A stretch of 64,000 nt of DNA, taken from Rathayibacter sp. Leaf185 (GTDB lineage: Bacteria > Actinomycetota > Actinomycetes > Actinomycetales > Microbacteriaceae). Under the pieces are notes generated by a model that saw nothing but the letters and a program-made list of their open reading frames with translations, made no database searches and was not told the origin of the DNA. A program made the translations under genes and the position numbers. Shown one piece after another: positions 1 through 10,596 of the stretch (position 1 is its first letter; every line of letters starts with the position of its first letter). The stretch spans positions 22 through 64,021 of the forward strand of contig NZ_LMPP01000009.1 in NCBI RefSeq assembly GCF_001423885.1, read 5' to 3'.

Positions 1-1794
<1,794 letters not shown>

Positions 1795-1807
1795 GCGAGG
1801 TATCGAC

Positions 1808-1843
1808 CGGAGCGGTCGCCGTCCCACGACGACGACCGCTCCG
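1808..1843 (+). terminator. Hairpin after rfbB, probable terminator
   Basis: Perfect 11-bp inverted repeat CGGAGCGGTCG (1808-1818) and CGACCGCTCCG (1833-1843) with a 14-nt loop, 13 bp after the rfbB stop. There is no clear T-tract, so it could be a Rho-independent terminator of the weak high-GC type or a transcript-stabilising hairpin. Confidence 0.5.
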
Positions 1844-2237
1844 CTGCGTCTGCGGTCCGTGGATCAGAGACCGACGGGCCATCACTCCGCGACTCGAGTC
1901 GAGCACGAGCTCCTCGTCGCTGAACCGCCCCTCGTCGCCACGCCGTGGAGTCGAGCGACCCCGCGCGGTCGGCCCGGCCGACGATGGGCTGCACGCCCTC
2001 GGCGATCAGTCCGACCGATCGAACGCGCCGTGCCGGTGCGCTGCTCGCGCGACCGGTGTCGAGTGTTGTCAGCCCTCCCCTCTGCGGACGCCTCATTAGA
2101 GGGACGAAGCGCCGACGCATTCTTCACTCCTGCTGAGAAGCGAGCCGATCTGCCTACGTTGGGGCTCACCCGGTCTCTCGCTGTTGAGCGGTCTCCCCGG
2201 TCTATCCGGCACCGCTGAAGAAGAAGGCACGAAGAGC
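1844..2237. other. Intergenic region before the secreted repeat protein
   Basis: About 390 bp without a convincing gene. Short frames on both strands lack ribosome sites and any family resemblance. It should hold the promoter of the following gene. The 3' end (about 2218-2227) carries an A/G-rich stretch, GAAGAAGAAGG, that probably serves as its ribosome binding region. Confidence 0.4.
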
Positions 2238-5200
2238 ATGTTCCTCGCCTCCCGACATCCCCTCCGCTCGCTCGGTCTCGTCATCGCGCTGGCGCTCGCA
2301 GCCGGCCTGGTGCCCCTGGCCGCTACTCCGGCAGTCGCGGCGCCCGCGGCCGTGACGCCCGGGACCTACCAGAACGACTCGCCGGACGTCACACTGACAG
2401 GCACGTGGAACACGGTGTCGTCCTCGATGGACAGCGGCGGCTCGTACTCGCAGCTGCCCACTGCCGGCTCGGCGGAGATCACCTTCGCGGCGACAGGAGT
2501 CGCGTGGGTCGCCCGCAAGAACCAGTCCTCCGGGCTCGCGGACGTCTTCCTCGACGGCACCAAGGTGACCACGGTCGATCTGTACTCGGCGAGCACCCAG
2601 TACCAGCAGAGCGTCTACAGCGTCGACGGGCTCTCCGACGGCAGCCACACCCTGCGGATCGTGCGCACCGGGACGAAGAACGACGCGTCGATCGGGCGCA
2701 ACATCACCCTCGACTCGTTCGTCGTCTCGGACATCACCCCGCCGGCCACGCCCGCGGATCTCGCCGCAGTACCGGAGGGGACCGGTGCTCGGGTCACCTG
2801 GACGGCGAGCGCCGACACCGACGTCACCGGCTACCGCCTCTTCCGCGCGTCGAGCGGGAGCAGCACCTGGACGCAGATCACCACCGACAGCGGCGTCGCC
2901 GACACGAGCTACCTCGACGCGGGTCTCGCGCCCGGCTCGAGCTACGACTACCAGGTCCTCGCCGTCGACGCCGCGGGCAATCTCTCTCCGCGCAGCGCAT
3001 CCGCCTCCGTCACCCTGCCGCAGAACGCCGTCGCACCGGGCACTCATGAGAACGACAGCTCGGCCGTCACCCTGTCGGGCACCTGGGCCGTCGTCTCGTC
3101 GTCGATGGACAGCGGCGGCTCCTACTCGCAGCTCACCAGCGCGGGGTACGCCGAGATCTCGTTCACGGGCACCGGCATCTCGTGGATCGCTCGGAAGAAC
3201 CAGTCCTCGGGGTTCGCTGACGTCGTGCTCGATGGAACCACCGTCACCACGGTCGACCTCTACTCGAGCAGCACGCAGTACCGGCAGGCGGTCTACCAGA
3301 TCGACAGCCTCCCCGCCGGCACCCACACCCTCCGGATCGTGCGCACCGGGACGAAGAACGACAGTGCGATCGGGCGGAACATCACGCTCGACTCCTTCGT
3401 CATCCCCGACATCACGGGACCTGCTACTCCGACCGACCTCGCTGCCACGCCCGAGGCGACCGGCGCCCGGGTCACCTGGAGCGCGAGCCCCGACCCCGAC
3501 ACGGCCGGTTACCGCCTCTACCGGGCCGCGGGCACGTCCACCTCCTGGACCGAGGTGACTCCCGCCGCGGGAACGACCGGCACGAGCCTCCTCGACGGAT
3601 CGCTGCAGCCGGGCGCCGACTACCGCTACCAGGTCGTCGCCTTCGACGGCTCGGGCAACACGTCGCCGCGCAGCGGCTCCGCGTCGGTGACCACCGCGAT
3701 CACCTCGGTCGCGCCGGGGACGTACGAGAACGACTCAGCGGACCTCACTCTCTCGGGGACCTGGAACACCGTCGCGTCGTCGATGGACAGCGGAGGCAGC
3801 TACTCGCAGCTCGCCAGCGTCGGCTACGCCGAGATCTCGTTCACCGGCACCGGGGTGTCGTGGATCGCCCGGAAGAATCAGTCCTCCGGCATCGCCGAGG
3901 TGCTGCTCGACGGGATCTCGGTGGCCTCGGTCGACCTATACTCGGCCTCGACCCAGTACCGGCAGACCGCATACCAGGTCGCCGGACTCGTCGACGGCGC
4001 GCACACCCTCCGGGTGGTGCGCACCGGCACCAAGAACACCAGCGCGATCGGGCGCAACATCACGCTCGACGCGTTCGTCGTGCCCGATGTCACTGCTCCG
4101 TCGACCCCGACCGGGCTCGCCGCTACGCAGGAGGGGACCGCCGCCCGCGTCACCTGGAACGCGACCCCCGAGGCGGACGTCGCCGGGTACCGCGTCTACC
4201 GCAGCACCGGGGGCTCGGCCTGGTCGCAGATCAGCCCGGCCGCCGGAGTCGCCGGCACCAGTCACCTGGACAGCGGACTGCAGCCGGGCCAGACCTACTC
4301 GTACCAGCTGACCGCCTTTGACGCGTCGGGTAACACCTCCGCCCGCACCGCGTCCGCCAGCATGACCATGGCGATCGCCTCGGTCGGTCCCGGTTCGTAC
4401 GAGAACGATGACGACGCGATCACCTACACCGGCACCTGGAAGACCGTCACGTCGACGATGGACAGCGGCGGCACGTTCTCACAGCTGACCACCACCGGCT
4501 ACGCCGAGTTGTCCTTCGGGGGCACCGGTGTCTCGTGGACGGCGCGCAAGAACCAGTCCTCCGGCATCGCCGACGTGCTGATCGACGGGACCAAGGTCGC
4601 CTCGGTCGACCTCTACTCGGCCTCGACCCAGTACCGGCAGACCGTGTACCAGGTCAGTGGCCTCCCCGACGGCGACCACACCCTGCGGATCGTGTACACG
4701 GGCACGAAGAACGCCAGCGCGATCGGGCGCAACATCACCCTCGACTCCCTCGTCGTCGCCGACATCACCGCACCCTCCGCCCCCAGTGGAGTCACGGCCG
4801 TCCCCGAGGGTACGGGCGCGAGGATCACTTGGACGGCCAGCCCCGAGTCCGACGTCACCGGGTACCGGATCTACCGCGCACCCAGCGGCACGGTGACGTG
4901 GACGCTGATCACGCCTGCGGCGGGCGTCACCGGGACAAGCTACCCCGACGCGGGACTGCAGCCGGGAGCCGGCTACAAGTACCAGCTCACTGCGATCGAC
5001 TGGGCGGGTAACGCCTCGCCGCGGACCTCCTCCGCCTCGGTCACGACGTCGCAGAACACGGTCGGGCCGGGGACGTACGAGAACGACTCCCCCGCGGTGA
5101 CGCTCTCGGGCAGCTGGGCCGTCACAGCCTCTCCCCCGGACAGCGGCGGGAGCTACTCGCAGCTCACGAGCGCAGGCTATGCCGAGCTCTCCTTCACGGG

Positions 5201-6644
5201 AACCGGAGTGTCGTGGACCGCGCGGAAAAACTCGTCCTCGGGCATCGCGGACGTCTACCTCGACGGGGTAAAGGTCACCTCGGTCGACCTCTACTCGGCC
5301 ACCACTCTGTACAAGCAGACGGTCTATCGGGTGGGCGGTCTCCCGGACGCCGTGCACACGGTGCGGGTGGTGCGGACGGACTCGAAGAACGACGCGGCGA
5401 TCGGTCGCAACATGACGCTCGACTCCTTCGTCGTCCCCGACGTCACGGCACCCGTGGCCGCCACGGGTCTCACCGTGGGCCCCGAGGGGACCGGTGCCCG
5501 GATCACCTGGACGGCGAGCAGCGCCTCCGACGTCGTGGGCTACCGCCTGCTCCGCACCCCCACCACCAGCACGACGTGGATCCAAGTGCAAGCGGCGCTC
5601 ATCACGGGGACCAGCTACTACGACGCGGGTCTGACTCCGGAGGGCCGGTTCAAGTACAAGGTGATCGCGGTCGATGCGAGCGGGAACGAATCGCCCGGCA
5701 CGCCGACCGCCTCGATGACGGCTCCATCGATGCCTGTCATCCAGAGCCCGACCCTCGCGGACTGCCCGGCCGCGACCGTGACCGTCTCGACCGCGAACCA
5801 GCTGAAGGCAGCGCTGAACGCAGCTGGGCCGGGGACAGTCATCCGGCTCACGGCCGGCGTCTACGCCGACTCGTTCACGGCCACCAAGTCGGGGACCGCA
5901 GCTGCTCCGGTGTGGATCTGCGGAGACCGCAACGCCGTCCTCGACGCAGGATCGACCTCGGAGGCCCGCGCGCTGCTCCTCTCCTCGGTCAGCTACGTGA
6001 ACCTGGTCGGCTTCTCGATCCGCAACTCCACGAAGGGTGTCATGGTCGCCGGGAGCGACCACGTCATCGTGTCGCACCTGAAGATCGAGAACATCGGGGA
6101 CGAGGGCGTGCACCTCCGCTCGACCACCACCGACAGCTTCGTGACCGGGAACATCATCGACGGGACGGGCCGCGTCCGCCCGGAGTACGGCGAGGGGGTC
6201 TACATCGGCACCGCGGAGGACAACCGCTGCACCTTCAGCAACTGCCTCCCCGACGGATCGAGCCGCAACATCATCGCGGGCAACACCATCACCGACACCA
6301 CCGCGGAGGCGATCGAGGCGAAGGCCGGAACGTTCGACGGCTGGATCCTCGACAACTCCGTCGACAGTTCGGGCATGGGACCCGACCACGAATCACCCCT
6401 CGTGATCCTCGGCAACTCGTGGGTCGTGACCGGCAACACGATCGTCACCGCCAAGCGCGACGGCATCCAGGTCTATGCCTCGGAAGACCAGTTCGGCTGG
6501 GACAACGAGATATTCGGCAACAGCTTCACCACAGCTCCCAGCGGGTACTTCGCCCGCATGACAGTGCTGGTCTACGGCAACATCGTCGGGTGCGACAACG
6601 ATCCGGGAGCGTCGGGGATCTCGAACCTGGCCTGCCAGAACTGA
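2238..6644 (+). CDS. Large secreted protein: five carbohydrate-binding-like/FN3 repeats plus C-terminal beta-helix
   Basis: 1,468 aa. The ATG at 2238 is chosen because it directly begins a Sec signal peptide (basic MFLASRHPLR, hydrophobic core, cleavage near AVAAP, about residue 34). Five tandem units of about 226 aa start near residues 39, 265, 491, 716 and 942. In each, a first half with conserved W-TARKNQSSG, DLYS-ST-Y and GRNITLD blocks resembles a galactose-binding-like jelly-roll module. The second half, with ITWTAS, GYRLYR and YQVTAFDASGN-type blocks, is a fibronectin type III domain. Residues about 1175-1468 form a right-handed parallel beta-helix (repeated GN-I-D and short V/I coils, as in NosD or pectate-lyase-like proteins). 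No enzyme activity is proven. The role is probably binding or cutting an extracellular polysaccharide. It ends 3 bp from the stop of the convergent GH5 gene. Confidence 0.88.
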   Translation: MFLASRHPLRSLGLVIALALAAGLVPLAATPAVAAPAAVTPGTYQNDSPDVTLTGTWNTVSSSMDSGGSYSQLPTAGSAEITFAATGVAWVARKNQSSGLADVFLDGTKVTTVDLYSASTQYQQSVYSVDGLSDGSHTLRIVRTGTKNDASIGRNITLDSFVVSDITPPATPADLAAVPEGTGARVTWTASADTDVTGYRLFRASSGSSTWTQITTDSGVADTSYLDAGLAPGSSYDYQVLAVDAAGNLSPRSASASVTLPQNAVAPGTHENDSSAVTLSGTWAVVSSSMDSGGSYSQLTSAGYAEISFTGTGISWIARKNQSSGFADVVLDGTTVTTVDLYSSSTQYRQAVYQIDSLPAGTHTLRIVRTGTKNDSAIGRNITLDSFVIPDITGPATPTDLAATPEATGARVTWSASPDPDTAGYRLYRAAGTSTSWTEVTPAAGTTGTSLLDGSLQPGADYRYQVVAFDGSGNTSPRSGSASVTTAITSVAPGTYENDSADLTLSGTWNTVASSMDSGGSYSQLASVGYAEISFTGTGVSWIARKNQSSGIAEVLLDGISVASVDLYSASTQYRQTAYQVAGLVDGAHTLRVVRTGTKNTSAIGRNITLDAFVVPDVTAPSTPTGLAATQEGTAARVTWNATPEADVAGYRVYRSTGGSAWSQISPAAGVAGTSHLDSGLQPGQTYSYQLTAFDASGNTSARTASASMTMAIASVGPGSYENDDDAITYTGTWKTVTSTMDSGGTFSQLTTTGYAELSFGGTGVSWTARKNQSSGIADVLIDGTKVASVDLYSASTQYRQTVYQVSGLPDGDHTLRIVYTGTKNASAIGRNITLDSLVVADITAPSAPSGVTAVPEGTGARITWTASPESDVTGYRIYRAPSGTVTWTLITPAAGVTGTSYPDAGLQPGAGYKYQLTAIDWAGNASPRTSSASVTTSQNTVGPGTYENDSPAVTLSGSWAVTASPPDSGGSYSQLTSAGYAELSFTGTGVSWTARKNSSSGIADVYLDGVKVTSVDLYSATTLYKQTVYRVGGLPDAVHTVRVVRTDSKNDAAIGRNMTLDSFVVPDVTAPVAATGLTVGPEGTGARITWTASSASDVVGYRLLRTPTTSTTWIQVQAALITGTSYYDAGLTPEGRFKYKVIAVDASGNESPGTPTASMTAPSMPVIQSPTLADCPAATVTVSTANQLKAALNAAGPGTVIRLTAGVYADSFTATKSGTAAAPVWICGDRNAVLDAGSTSEARALLLSSVSYVNLVGFSIRNSTKGVMVAGSDHVIVSHLKIENIGDEGVHLRSTTTDSFVTGNIIDGTGRVRPEYGEGVYIGTAEDNRCTFSNCLPDGSSRNIIAGNTITDTTAEAIEAKAGTFDGWILDNSVDSSGMGPDHESPLVILGNSWVVTGNTIVTAKRDGIQVYASEDQFGWDNEIFGNSFTTAPSGYFARMTVLVYGNIVGCDNDPGASGISNLACQN
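2352..5738 (+). repeat. Five in-frame tandem repeats of 675-678 bp
   Basis: Units start at 2352, 3030, 3708, 4383 and 5061, at the PGTYEND-type block. Spacing is 678, 678, 675 and 678 bp. The first four share the MDSGG, RKNQSSG, YSAST/SSST and RTGTKN blocks almost exactly (unit 4 has YTGTKN). The fifth has diverged (PPDSGG, RKNSSSG, YSATT, RTDSKN), which suggests it is the oldest or least homogenised copy. Confidence 0.9.
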
Positions 6645-6647
6645 CCC

Positions 6648-7766
6648 TCACCGGGACGGATGCGCCTCGATCACCGACGCCTGCGAGTGCCGGACCGAGA
6701 TGGTGGAACTCCCGGGCCGGGCGGAGTAGGCGATCAGGCCCTTCGGGTCGGCGACGCTCGTCGCCGCGAAGTAGGTGACGTCGAGCTCGTACTCGTCAGC
6801 GAGCCGATACGCCAGCTCGAAGGTCTGCCGATCGTCGGAGTCGGAATCGGACTGCCAGCCGAGCTCGCCCATCGCGCAGTGCACACCCTGATCGGAGCAC
6901 CACTCACCGAAGGTCGTCATCGAATCGAGCAGCTTCTTCCGCGTGCCGTCGTGGAGGTAGAAGTGCTGGGAGTAGACGATCGCGTTCAGCGGATCGGTGA
7001 CGGGGGGACCGTTCGCGGCGTCGGCCGCGAAGCTCGAACCGAGGATCGAGTCGATCCAGATCGCATGGGTGTCGCCGCGCTCGCGGAGGTCGTCGACGAC
7101 CGTCTGCATGTACTGGAAATAGGCCGGCGCTCCGGTCTTGCTGCCGCGAGGCTCATTGAAGAGGTTGTAGGCGGCCACCCGCGGGTCGTCCGCGAACCGG
7201 TCGGAGATCGCACGCCAGACCTTGCGCACGTCGTCTGTCGTCAGGTCGCCGCCGCAGTAGATCGTGCCCTCCGGCGCGGCGCCGGTCCCCCACGGATAGG
7301 CGCAGCTGTTGTGCAGATCGAGGACCACGCGGATCCCCGCCGCCCCGGCGCGCTCGACCTGCTCGGCGATCAGGTCGAGGTACGCGGAGTCGACGGGTGC
7401 GTCGAGAGCCTCGCGGACGTCTTCGCCGGGCTTCCACGGCTGCAGCCGCTGCCACGGCACCGCGAGGCGGACGATGCTGACACCCCGGCTCGCGAGGTAG
7501 TCGTACGACGCCTGATTGTCGGGCTTCACCCGCGAGGTCGAGATCGCGCGCTGCTGCTGGAGCGTGTAGATGTTGACACCGCGGAGGTAGGACCGGCCGT
7601 CGAGATACGTCTCGAGGCCGTCGGAGCGCGCGCCGGTGGGGGTGGAAGAGGAGGTCGGCGCGGGAGTCGGTTGCGGCGTGCAGCCCGCGAGGACGGCGAC
7701 GACTGCGCAGAGGGACACCGCGATCGATCCCCGCCTGCGCGATCGAGTCCGCCTGCTCCTGGTCAC
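6648..7766 (-). CDS. Glycoside hydrolase family 5-like lipoprotein
   Basis: 372 aa. The GTG start has AGGAG 6 bp upstream. A basic N-terminus and hydrophobic segment end in the lipobox VLAGC (Cys29), followed by a P/T/S linker, so it should be a membrane-anchored exported enzyme. The TIM-barrel pattern fits clan GH-A family 5: RGVNIYTL at the first strand, VVLDLHNS, YNLFNEPRG with the acid/base Glu205, and CAMGELGWQ with the nucleophile Glu301. GH5 enzymes cleave beta-glucans, mannans and related glycans; the substrate cannot be read from the sequence. It is convergent with the secreted beta-helix protein and next to polysaccharide genes, so a role in trimming cell-surface or plant polysaccharide is plausible. 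Confidence 0.85.
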   Translation of the reverse strand: MTRSRRTRSRRRGSIAVSLCAVVAVLAGCTPQPTPAPTSSSTPTGARSDGLETYLDGRSYLRGVNIYTLQQQRAISTSRVKPDNQASYDYLASRGVSIVRLAVPWQRLQPWKPGEDVREALDAPVDSAYLDLIAEQVERAGAAGIRVVLDLHNSCAYPWGTGAAPEGTIYCGGDLTTDDVRKVWRAISDRFADDPRVAAYNLFNEPRGSKTGAPAYFQYMQTVVDDLRERGDTHAIWIDSILGSSFAADAANGPPVTDPLNAIVYSQHFYLHDGTRKKLLDSMTTFGEWCSDQGVHCAMGELGWQSDSDSDDRQTFELAYRLADEYELDVTYFAATSVADPKGLIAYSARPGSSTISVRHSQASVIEAHPSR

Positions 7767-7820
7767 TCCGGCTCCTGTCCTCTCCCTCTCATCGCCCCGC
7801 CTCGGCGCGGGCCTGCTAGC

Positions 7821-8780
7821 TCAGCCGCCCGAAGCGCTCGCGAGGAAGAAGGCGCGCAGGTCGTCCTCGTATCGGGAGTACGGTCTCCGACGCGCGATCG
7901 ACGATACCTTCTCGTTCCTCTCAGCCAGCTCGGGAGCATCGGCGAGAAGCGAGTTGACCGCTTCTCGGAGGGCGATATGGTCGGCGACCGGAGTGACCGC
8001 GACCGCTAGATCCTCGTACCCTCGAATACCCACTGCATCGGTCGCCACGACAGGCGTTCCGAAGGTCGCGGCACTCATGAGCCGGACGTGTCCCGCACTC
8101 TTGTCGCTATCGATGAGAGCGAGAATGAAAAGAGTGGAGTGCGCCATCACCGAATCGTGCTCCGCGCGAGGAACCCGTCCTGATATCGTCACTCCCGCTC
8201 TCTGAGCTTCGGCCGCCAGAGAGGCCGCCTCGTCGTCGTTGCAGAAGATCCGGAGATCCCAGTCCTGGCCGTCCGCAGCCGCGATCAGGGTCTTCCAGTC
8301 GCAGGAATTGCGACCGCTCGACATGACACCCCGTCGCTGATCGGGGCCCACCGGCCCCGCCACGCCGTCACGGTCGTCCGAGTAGTAGAACGGGATGTGG
8401 ACGAGCTGCTCCTGCGCGAAGCCGTACTGGTTCGCGAGGTGCTCCCGCTCCCACTCGGTCATCGTCTGCGCCCCCCGCACGACGCGCGGCAGGAGCATCC
8501 GGTAGAGGAATGCGACGACCGCGCCCCGGCGTCCGGGAAGGAACTCGACGAGCACGAGCTTCTTCTGCCGAGTCACGAAGAGGTAGGCGCTCAGAAGAAT
8601 GAGTCCGAGTACCGTCCGTGCGCCCTGACTCGTGATCAGCACATCATTCCGATGGCTTCCGATGCAGAATCTCGCCGTGGTCACAACAAGTGTACGAGCA
8701 CTCGTCGCGCGACCGACCTTCTCGGCATCGACGAGGTAGTGGTACGGGATGTCACTCATGGTGCGAATCGTCGACTTCAT
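7821..8780 (-). CDS. Glycosyltransferase-like protein (GT-B fold)
   Basis: 319 aa. The ATG at 8780 is preceded by GAGGAG at 6 bp. The C-terminal half carries a GT4-like pattern: ISGRVPRAEHDSVMAHS, then SAATFGTPVVATDAVG, which matches the donor-binding region of glycosyltransferase group 1. The N-terminal half is shorter than usual (no full Rossmann acceptor domain with a G-x-G-G loop) and contains a hydrophobic stretch, TVLGLILLSAYLFV. The first unit may therefore be membrane-associated or truncated. It lies between the GH5 lipoprotein and the divergent acetyltransferase at the edge of the exopolysaccharide locus. The exact sugar is unknown. Confidence 0.7.
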   Translation of the reverse strand: MKSTIRTMSDIPYHYLVDAEKVGRATSARTLVVTTARFCIGSHRNDVLITSQGARTVLGLILLSAYLFVTRQKKLVLVEFLPGRRGAVVAFLYRMLLPRVVRGAQTMTEWEREHLANQYGFAQEQLVHIPFYYSDDRDGVAGPVGPDQRRGVMSSGRNSCDWKTLIAAADGQDWDLRIFCNDDEAASLAAEAQRAGVTISGRVPRAEHDSVMAHSTLFILALIDSDKSAGHVRLMSAATFGTPVVATDAVGIRGYEDLAVAVTPVADHIALREAVNSLLADAPELAERNEKVSSIARRRPYSRYEDDLRAFFLASASGG

Positions 8781-8861
8781 GGTTCTCTCCTCGTGTGGTC
8801 CTGTGTCTCGCCGGGCTCATGAGCTCTATGATTCGGATATCCGATCACGAAGGAAGTCCGA

Positions 8862-9380
8862 ATGCCTCTCCTGCTCAGACTCACCGGCAAGCTCCCCCCG
8901 CAGTGGCGCTGGCGCATCCTTTCGCGTCGGCTGGGCCGATCGGCGGCGGCTCGCGCGCTCGGCGTGAAGGTCGGCGAAGGCTGCCGGATCGTCTCCTGCC
9001 AGGTCCGCTCCGAATACGACCTGCTCACCATCGGAGACCGGGTGACGGTGAGTAGCGAAGTGCTCTTCATCACGCACGACGGTGCCGGCTGGCTGGCCAA
9101 CGACGAGAAGGGGCGCCGATACCGACTGGCGCCGATCACCATCGGCGACGACTCCTTCATCGGAGCCCGCTCGACGATCCTCCCCGGCGTGCGCATCGGA
9201 TCGGGATGCATCGTGGCCGCCGGCTCGATCGTGACCAAGTCGGTCCCGTCCGGTGCCATCGTCGGCGGGAACCCCGCCCGAGTCATCGGCGAGACCGCGA
9301 CGTTCCGCGAGCGAGCGCTGCGGGAGTGGCCGACGACGCGTGAGGTGTCGAGGGAGTTCCGTCCGGAGATGGGGCGCTGA
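8862..9380 (+). CDS. Left-handed beta-helix acyl(acetyl)transferase, WbbJ/CysE-like
   Basis: 172 aa. Ribosome site GAAGGAAG lies just upstream of ATG 8862. Hexapeptide repeats are visible ([52 protein letters not shown]), with the usual HD segment (FITHDG) that supplies the catalytic His in this family. It would O-acetylate a sugar residue from acetyl-CoA in the cytoplasm. The last 98 bp overlap the 3' end of the convergent Wzy-like gene, which is unusual. It is the only plus-strand gene at this end of the polysaccharide cluster and may be expressed separately. Confidence 0.85.
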   Translation: MPLLLRLTGKLPPQWRWRILSRRLGRSAAARALGVKVGEGCRIVSCQVRSEYDLLTIGDRVTVSSEVLFITHDGAGWLANDEKGRRYRLAPITIGDDSFIGARSTILPGVRIGSGCIVAAGSIVTKSVPSGAIVGGNPARVIGETATFRERALREWPTTREVSREFRPEMGR

Positions 9381-10596
9381 TCAGCTGACCGGCGCGGAAC
9401 ATCAGCGGAGTGAGCAGCGCGAGCAGTGCCGGGTTCACATCGATCGCGCTGAAGCCCGACAAGCTCACGAGGAAGGCGACGACCGCGGCCGCAACGCCGG
9501 CGTCGCCCCTCCGGGCGACGCGGAGCACCACGACCGCGAGTGCGCCCAGCGCCAGCGCTGCCAGCGGAATCCCGAGCGACAGCGTCAGCTGGAACACCGA
9601 GTTCTCGAGCGGCCCATCGAACACCGATGAGAATTCGGTCGCAGAGTTGCCGGGACCGGTCCCGAGAAGCCAGTCGTCCTCGATCAGGTCCAGAGCGACC
9701 TTGGTCGACTGCTCCCGGTAGTCCGAGGACTTGATTCCGCCCGAGGAGTCGTTCCTCTGGTCGAGCAACGGCGAATTGGTGACCACGCCGAGGAAACCGA
9801 CCGCCGAGACGAGCAGGAAGAACGCCGTGACGCGGCGGGTCCGCCTGCTCGGCGAGGAGCTGAAGAGCAGAACGAAGCAGCCGAGCGCGAGACCGATCGC
9901 GAGAGCGAGGACTCCGGTGCGCGAGACGGCGAGGATCACCGCGGCGCCCGAACCCAGTAGTGCGGTGATCCGGAGCCATCGCCGACGATCGGAGCCGAAG
10001 AGGGCGATCATCGCGCACATGGTCGCGACGGTCGACGTCACCAGCGGGTGGCCCAGACTCGTGCGGGTGCGGAACACCGACCAGACCTTCTCGGTCACGT
10101 CGTACGAGAACAGGGACGACCACGGGTTGAACCCGGCGACGAAGTCGAGCACGGCGAGACCGCCGATGAAGACGCCGATCCAGAGGAAGGCCGTCTGTGA
10201 CGACGGCCAGATCTCATCGCGACGGATCCGACCGTAGTGGTACGGCAGGACGACGCAGATCAGCGCGACCAGAGCCCAGGTGACAGAGATACCCGGATCG
10301 ACGCCGAGGAGGGTGGACACTCCGACGACGCCGAGGACAGGCAGCCAGAGGACCGCGCCGATCTTGACGGGTGCCGCGTCGGAGTCGCGGGCGCCGAACA
10401 TCATCCGCAGCACCCAGACTGCGAGGATGATGACAGCCGGAGTGAAGTAGCGGCCGGTGATCCGCGGGATGTCCATGTAGCCGACCGGCAGGACCACCAG
10501 CACCGCGAGCGCCAGGGCGGGCATCAGATGGCGGGGCATGAAGAAGACGACGAGCCCTCCGATCAGCCCGACCGCGGCCAGCGCGACCAGGGTCAT
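9283..10596 (-). CDS. O-antigen ligase/polymerase-like membrane protein (Wzy-like)
   Basis: 437 aa, about 10-12 predicted membrane helices. A large extracellular loop in the C-terminal half contains the typical [14 protein letters not shown] block of the Wzy_C/O-antigen ligase family and the [11 protein letters not shown] helix before it. It would polymerise lipid-linked repeat units on the outer face of the membrane. It is the last gene of the minus-strand operon; its ATG overlaps the upstream stop by 4 bp (ATGA). The C-terminal tail (S/P/T/A-rich, about the last 30 residues) is encoded in DNA shared with the convergent acetyltransferase. Confidence 0.82.
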   Translation of the reverse strand: MTLVALAAVGLIGGLVVFFMPRHLMPALALAVLVVLPVGYMDIPRITGRYFTPAVIILAVWVLRMMFGARDSDAAPVKIGAVLWLPVLGVVGVSTLLGVDPGISVTWALVALICVVLPYHYGRIRRDEIWPSSQTAFLWIGVFIGGLAVLDFVAGFNPWSSLFSYDVTEKVWSVFRTRTSLGHPLVTSTVATMCAMIALFGSDRRRWLRITALLGSGAAVILAVSRTGVLALAIGLALGCFVLLFSSSPSRRTRRVTAFFLLVSAVGFLGVVTNSPLLDQRNDSSGGIKSSDYREQSTKVALDLIEDDWLLGTGPGNSATEFSSVFDGPLENSVFQLTLSLGIPLAALALGALAVVVLRVARRGDAGVAAAVVAFLVSLSGFSAIDVNPALLALLTPLMFRAGQLISAPSPDGTPSTPHASSATPAALARGTSRSRR

